The position numbers were made by a program, and so were the translations under genes. Shown in pieces: positions 23,759 through 25,488 of a DNA stretch of 25,488 nt. Numbering within the stretch: the first letter of the stretch is position 1; every line of letters starts with the position of its first letter. Source of the DNA: Saccharicrinis sp050296935 (GTDB lineage Bacteria > Bacteroidota > Bacteroidia > Bacteroidales > Marinilabiliaceae); contig JBNKRV010000317.1 in the NCBI GenBank assembly GCA_050296935.1, positions 1 through 25,488 on the forward strand, read 5' to 3'. The notes under the pieces are model-generated. The model ran no database searches. It saw only the letters and a program-made list of their open reading frames with translations, and had not been told where the DNA came from.

Positions 23759-23865
23759 TATTTTACTCTTTTATTGAAGTGCACCAATTAGAATTTTATG
23801 CTGCCAGGCTTATTAAAGGTATTAGTTTCTTTCAATATTTCGGTTAAGTCTTAGAATTCGATTGG
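23759..23865. repeat. 107-bp direct repeat, copy 2
   Basis: The partner of 19966-20073, in direct orientation. It ends 7 bp before the stop codon of the minus-strand gene at 23873 and begins about 27 bp after the domain VI-like hairpin. Confidence 0.8.
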
Positions 23866-23872
23866 CAAATCG

Positions 23873-24940
23873 TTATTGGTCTATTCGAGATTTGTGTATA
23901 TATCCTTTCGTCCCTGATATCAAAACAACTTTATACCAATTACTATTTTCATTAACCCAATACTTAAATGGAACTCCTTCTAAAACTTTAGCAATAATTA
24001 TTGAATTCGATTTCATTTCTTTCCGCACATTTGTATATCCATCTGGGTCATTTATAAATCCTGTAAAACTGCCATCGTCTTCTTCATGATATTCTTCATC
24101 GTCTGAACCACAAAAATGCACTGGCTCAGGTAATATGGAAAACTCAATCCATGATTCTCCATCGAAAAAGGATACATACGAATATCCACCAATCCAAACC
24201 TTGTCATTAACCGTAGTTGTAAATGCGGAAACACTTCTATTATAAAATGGAAAATTTGCTTTCTCAACAAATTGTTCTTTTTCATATTTATAAAAAGTTC
24301 CACCTTTTTTTATTGTTTTCTTTATCCGCTTTTTGTTTTGCGATGCATAGTAATAAGATTTTTTTGAATCTGTATCATATATATACTCTTTAGTTCTTCT
24401 TGATAAAATCCATAAATCGCCATTTATATTATAATTGTATCGTTCAAGTCTTATGCTATCAGGTAATTCAATATTAAGTTTCTCCATGTTGTAACTATGA
24501 TTCCTTGAAGTATTTAGTACTTTTGGAACATCGGTTACTGTCTCCCAATTATTTTCATTTACTTTAAAAACCTGTTCATTTTCATGAATAGAAGATTTAA
24601 TGTAAACACTTCCTTCAAATTCAAAGATGTCATATACATATTTCGTTGTATCATTCGAATAAGAAATCAATGAATCGATATCTAAAACCTGCAGATTTTC
24701 CCCGAGATTTGAAATCCAAACCTTCTTTTTTGAATCAATGAATATTTTTCCTGAACCTTCTGTTATTTTATCCCAATCAATATGTCCATTTTTGTGAAAT
24801 ATTATCCTATATAATCCTTCATTAGTTCGTATCCATGTTATAGAATCCTGCAACTCAATTTGCTGTACCCATGGAAATTCATCAGCATATGATTTTTGTC
24901 CCGCAAAAACTAAAATTGTAACTAAAATTATGTATTTCAT
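23873..24940 (-). CDS. Secreted protein with propeller-like repeats and a C-terminal SH3-like domain
   Basis: A 355-residue exported protein. Residues 1-19 form a signal peptide (ending KSYAD). The middle part contains WIR-type strands such as DSITWIRTNEGLYRI, KKVWISNLG and NDKVWIGGYSYVSFFDGESWIEF. This is the pattern of two-component-regulator-type propeller repeats (WIG/WIS ... GL/ENLQ). The last 45 residues (KVLEGVPFKYWVNENSNWYKVV, then GTKGYIHKSRI) match a bacterial SH3-like domain that often binds peptidoglycan or peptides. It would be located in the periplasm or outside. There is no enzymatic motif. It sits between the hairpin-rich region and a large palindrome, without a recognisable partner gene. 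Confidence 0.65.
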   Translation of the reverse strand: MKYIILVTILVFAGQKSYADEFPWVQQIELQDSITWIRTNEGLYRIIFHKNGHIDWDKITEGSGKIFIDSKKKVWISNLGENLQVLDIDSLISYSNDTTKYVYDIFEFEGSVYIKSSIHENEQVFKVNENNWETVTDVPKVLNTSRNHSYNMEKLNIELPDSIRLERYNYNINGDLWILSRRTKEYIYDTDSKKSYYYASQNKKRIKKTIKKGGTFYKYEKEQFVEKANFPFYNRSVSAFTTTVNDKVWIGGYSYVSFFDGESWIEFSILPEPVHFCGSDDEEYHEEDDGSFTGFINDPDGYTNVRKEMKSNSIIIAKVLEGVPFKYWVNENSNWYKVVLISGTKGYIHKSRIDQ

Positions 24941-24958
24941 ATTCTGCCTGTGTTAATT

Positions 24959-25083
24959 ACCGCCAACGGATGGCGGTATGAAACGTTGCGCATTTCGAAG
25001 CACAAACCTGTCAACCAGCTAAGCCGTTGATTAAATGTTGTTTCGTTCAAATATAGCACTATCCGCGCAATGTTTTATTACCG
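24959..25083. repeat. Large imperfect palindrome between two orphan genes, attC-like
   Basis: Outer arms CGGTATGAAACGTTGCGC (24974-24991) and gcgcaatgttttattaccg (25065-25083) are nearly perfect inverted repeats separated by about 73 bp. At one end there is also a perfect short hairpin, accgcca-acgga-tggcggt (24959-24977). The total span of about 125 bp, imperfect arms and central loop are like an integron attC site. The canonical RYYYAAC/GTTRRRY core boxes are not clearly met, and no integrase gene is in the window. I recall similar sequences between small orphan genes in other Bacteroidota genomes. Confidence 0.5.
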
Positions 25084-25097
25084 TGTGTTGTGCGTAG

Positions 25098-25488
25098 TTA
25101 AATTCTATTCTTTATCCAGTTTAGTTGTTTGTTTATTTTTTCATTATATCTTATTATCGAATTAATGTTACTATCCTTTTCTCCAGCCTTCATGGGCTTT
25201 GTATAATCAATTAGCTCATTTGTCATTTTCATTGATTCAATGCAAACTCGCATCATTGATTTAATATCATAGGATATTGGTAATTCTAAAGCATCAATTA
25301 ATGCAGCATACTGGTATTTTCCGGTTAAGAAAAAATCATTATCCTTAAAATTATTCAAATCCTTTTCATTCCAAGATTCAATTAATTCGAGATTATGCTT
25401 CAAATCAAGTTTCAAATTGTCCCTTAAGAAGTCATAATGTTCCTCTTTCGCTACTCTTGCCAATTCAAGTTCCTGAATTGATATATCA
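25098..25488 (-). CDS. Small acidic helical protein, 5' end beyond the window
   Basis: At least 130 codons. The frame stays open through the window edge (upstream residues read DISIQELEL), and the only in-window start is a TTG at 25463, so the true start is probably outside. It has no signal or membrane segment. It is mainly helical and acidic-basic mixed, with SMKMTNELIDYTKPMKAGEKDSN near the C-terminus, a possible coiled coil. I do not recognise a family. It lies just upstream (on the minus strand) of the attC-like palindrome, so the pair would resemble a gene cassette. Confidence 0.6.
   Translation of the reverse strand, partial: DISIQELELARVAKEEHYDFLRDNLKLDLKHNLELIESWNEKDLNNFKDNDFFLTGKYQYAALIDALELPISYDIKSMMRVCIESMKMTNELIDYTKPMKAGEKDSNINSIIRYNEKINKQLNWIKNRI

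Larger units (their letters stand above)
22928..23872. other. Intergenic region with structured, non-coding sequence
   Basis: There are 945 bp with no supported gene. The stretch includes the promoter box of the FG-GAP gene, a hairpin-rich segment (23282-23731) and the second copy of the 107-bp repeat. The base composition of 23300-23470 is visibly less AT-rich than its surroundings. Confidence 0.65.

Noticed and set aside
1..25488. CRISPR array, tRNA, rRNA or defence island
   Set aside because: No regularly spaced repeats, no cloverleaf sequence and no recognised defence genes were found on reading the intergenic regions.

Overview
The window is AT-rich DNA from a member of the Bacteroidota, most likely a marine or anaerobic Bacteroidales/Marinilabiliales-type organism. 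The pointers are: a type IX secretion (T9SS) C-terminal sorting domain on a large secreted protein, a DUF5723 outer-membrane barrel, DUF4271 next to hemD and rnpA-yidD, promoter boxes of the Bacteroidota form TAnnTTTG, few Shine-Dalgarno sequences and several TTG/GTG starts.

Layout. (1) 1-3976: a minus-strand pair, a lipoprotein followed by a DUF5723 barrel, flanked on both sides by copies of a 263-bp palindromic repeat with terminal inverted repeats. (2) 3977-4751: a small membrane-anchored minus-strand protein and the decayed tail of a T9SS cargo gene. (3) 4821-13544: a plus-strand housekeeping block with an SRAP abasic-site protein, YccF, a DUF417 protein, a LOG-family protein, DUF4271, HemD, a strong terminator, RnpA-YidD, RbfA, a methyltransferase, a LolC/E-type permease and a STAS-like protein. 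(4) 13667-17753: a compact minus-strand run of six genes (two unknowns, a two-TM protein, a TlpA-like thioredoxin, DusB and Ogt). The last three overlap or nearly touch. Ogt ends in QLSLF, a match to the bacterial sliding-clamp-binding motif. (5) 17930-19165: a plus-strand ModF-like double ABC ATPase with one intact and one degenerate composite ATP site. (6) 19166-25488: a gene-poor accessory tract. It holds a 14-repeat FG-GAP/VCBS secreted protein with a T9SS tail, bracketed by about 107-bp direct repeats. It also holds a hairpin-rich non-coding stretch ending in something like a group II intron domain VI. Last come two orphan minus-strand genes separated by a large imperfect palindrome resembling a cassette recombination site.

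How the genes work together. The core block serves ribosome assembly (RbfA), tRNA processing and modification (RnpA, DusB), envelope biogenesis (YidD, LolC/E-type permease), haem synthesis (HemD) and DNA damage handling (SRAP, Ogt). The novelty lies in the right-hand 6 kb and in the dispersed repeats. No integrase, transposase, CRISPR array, tRNA or rRNA was recognised.
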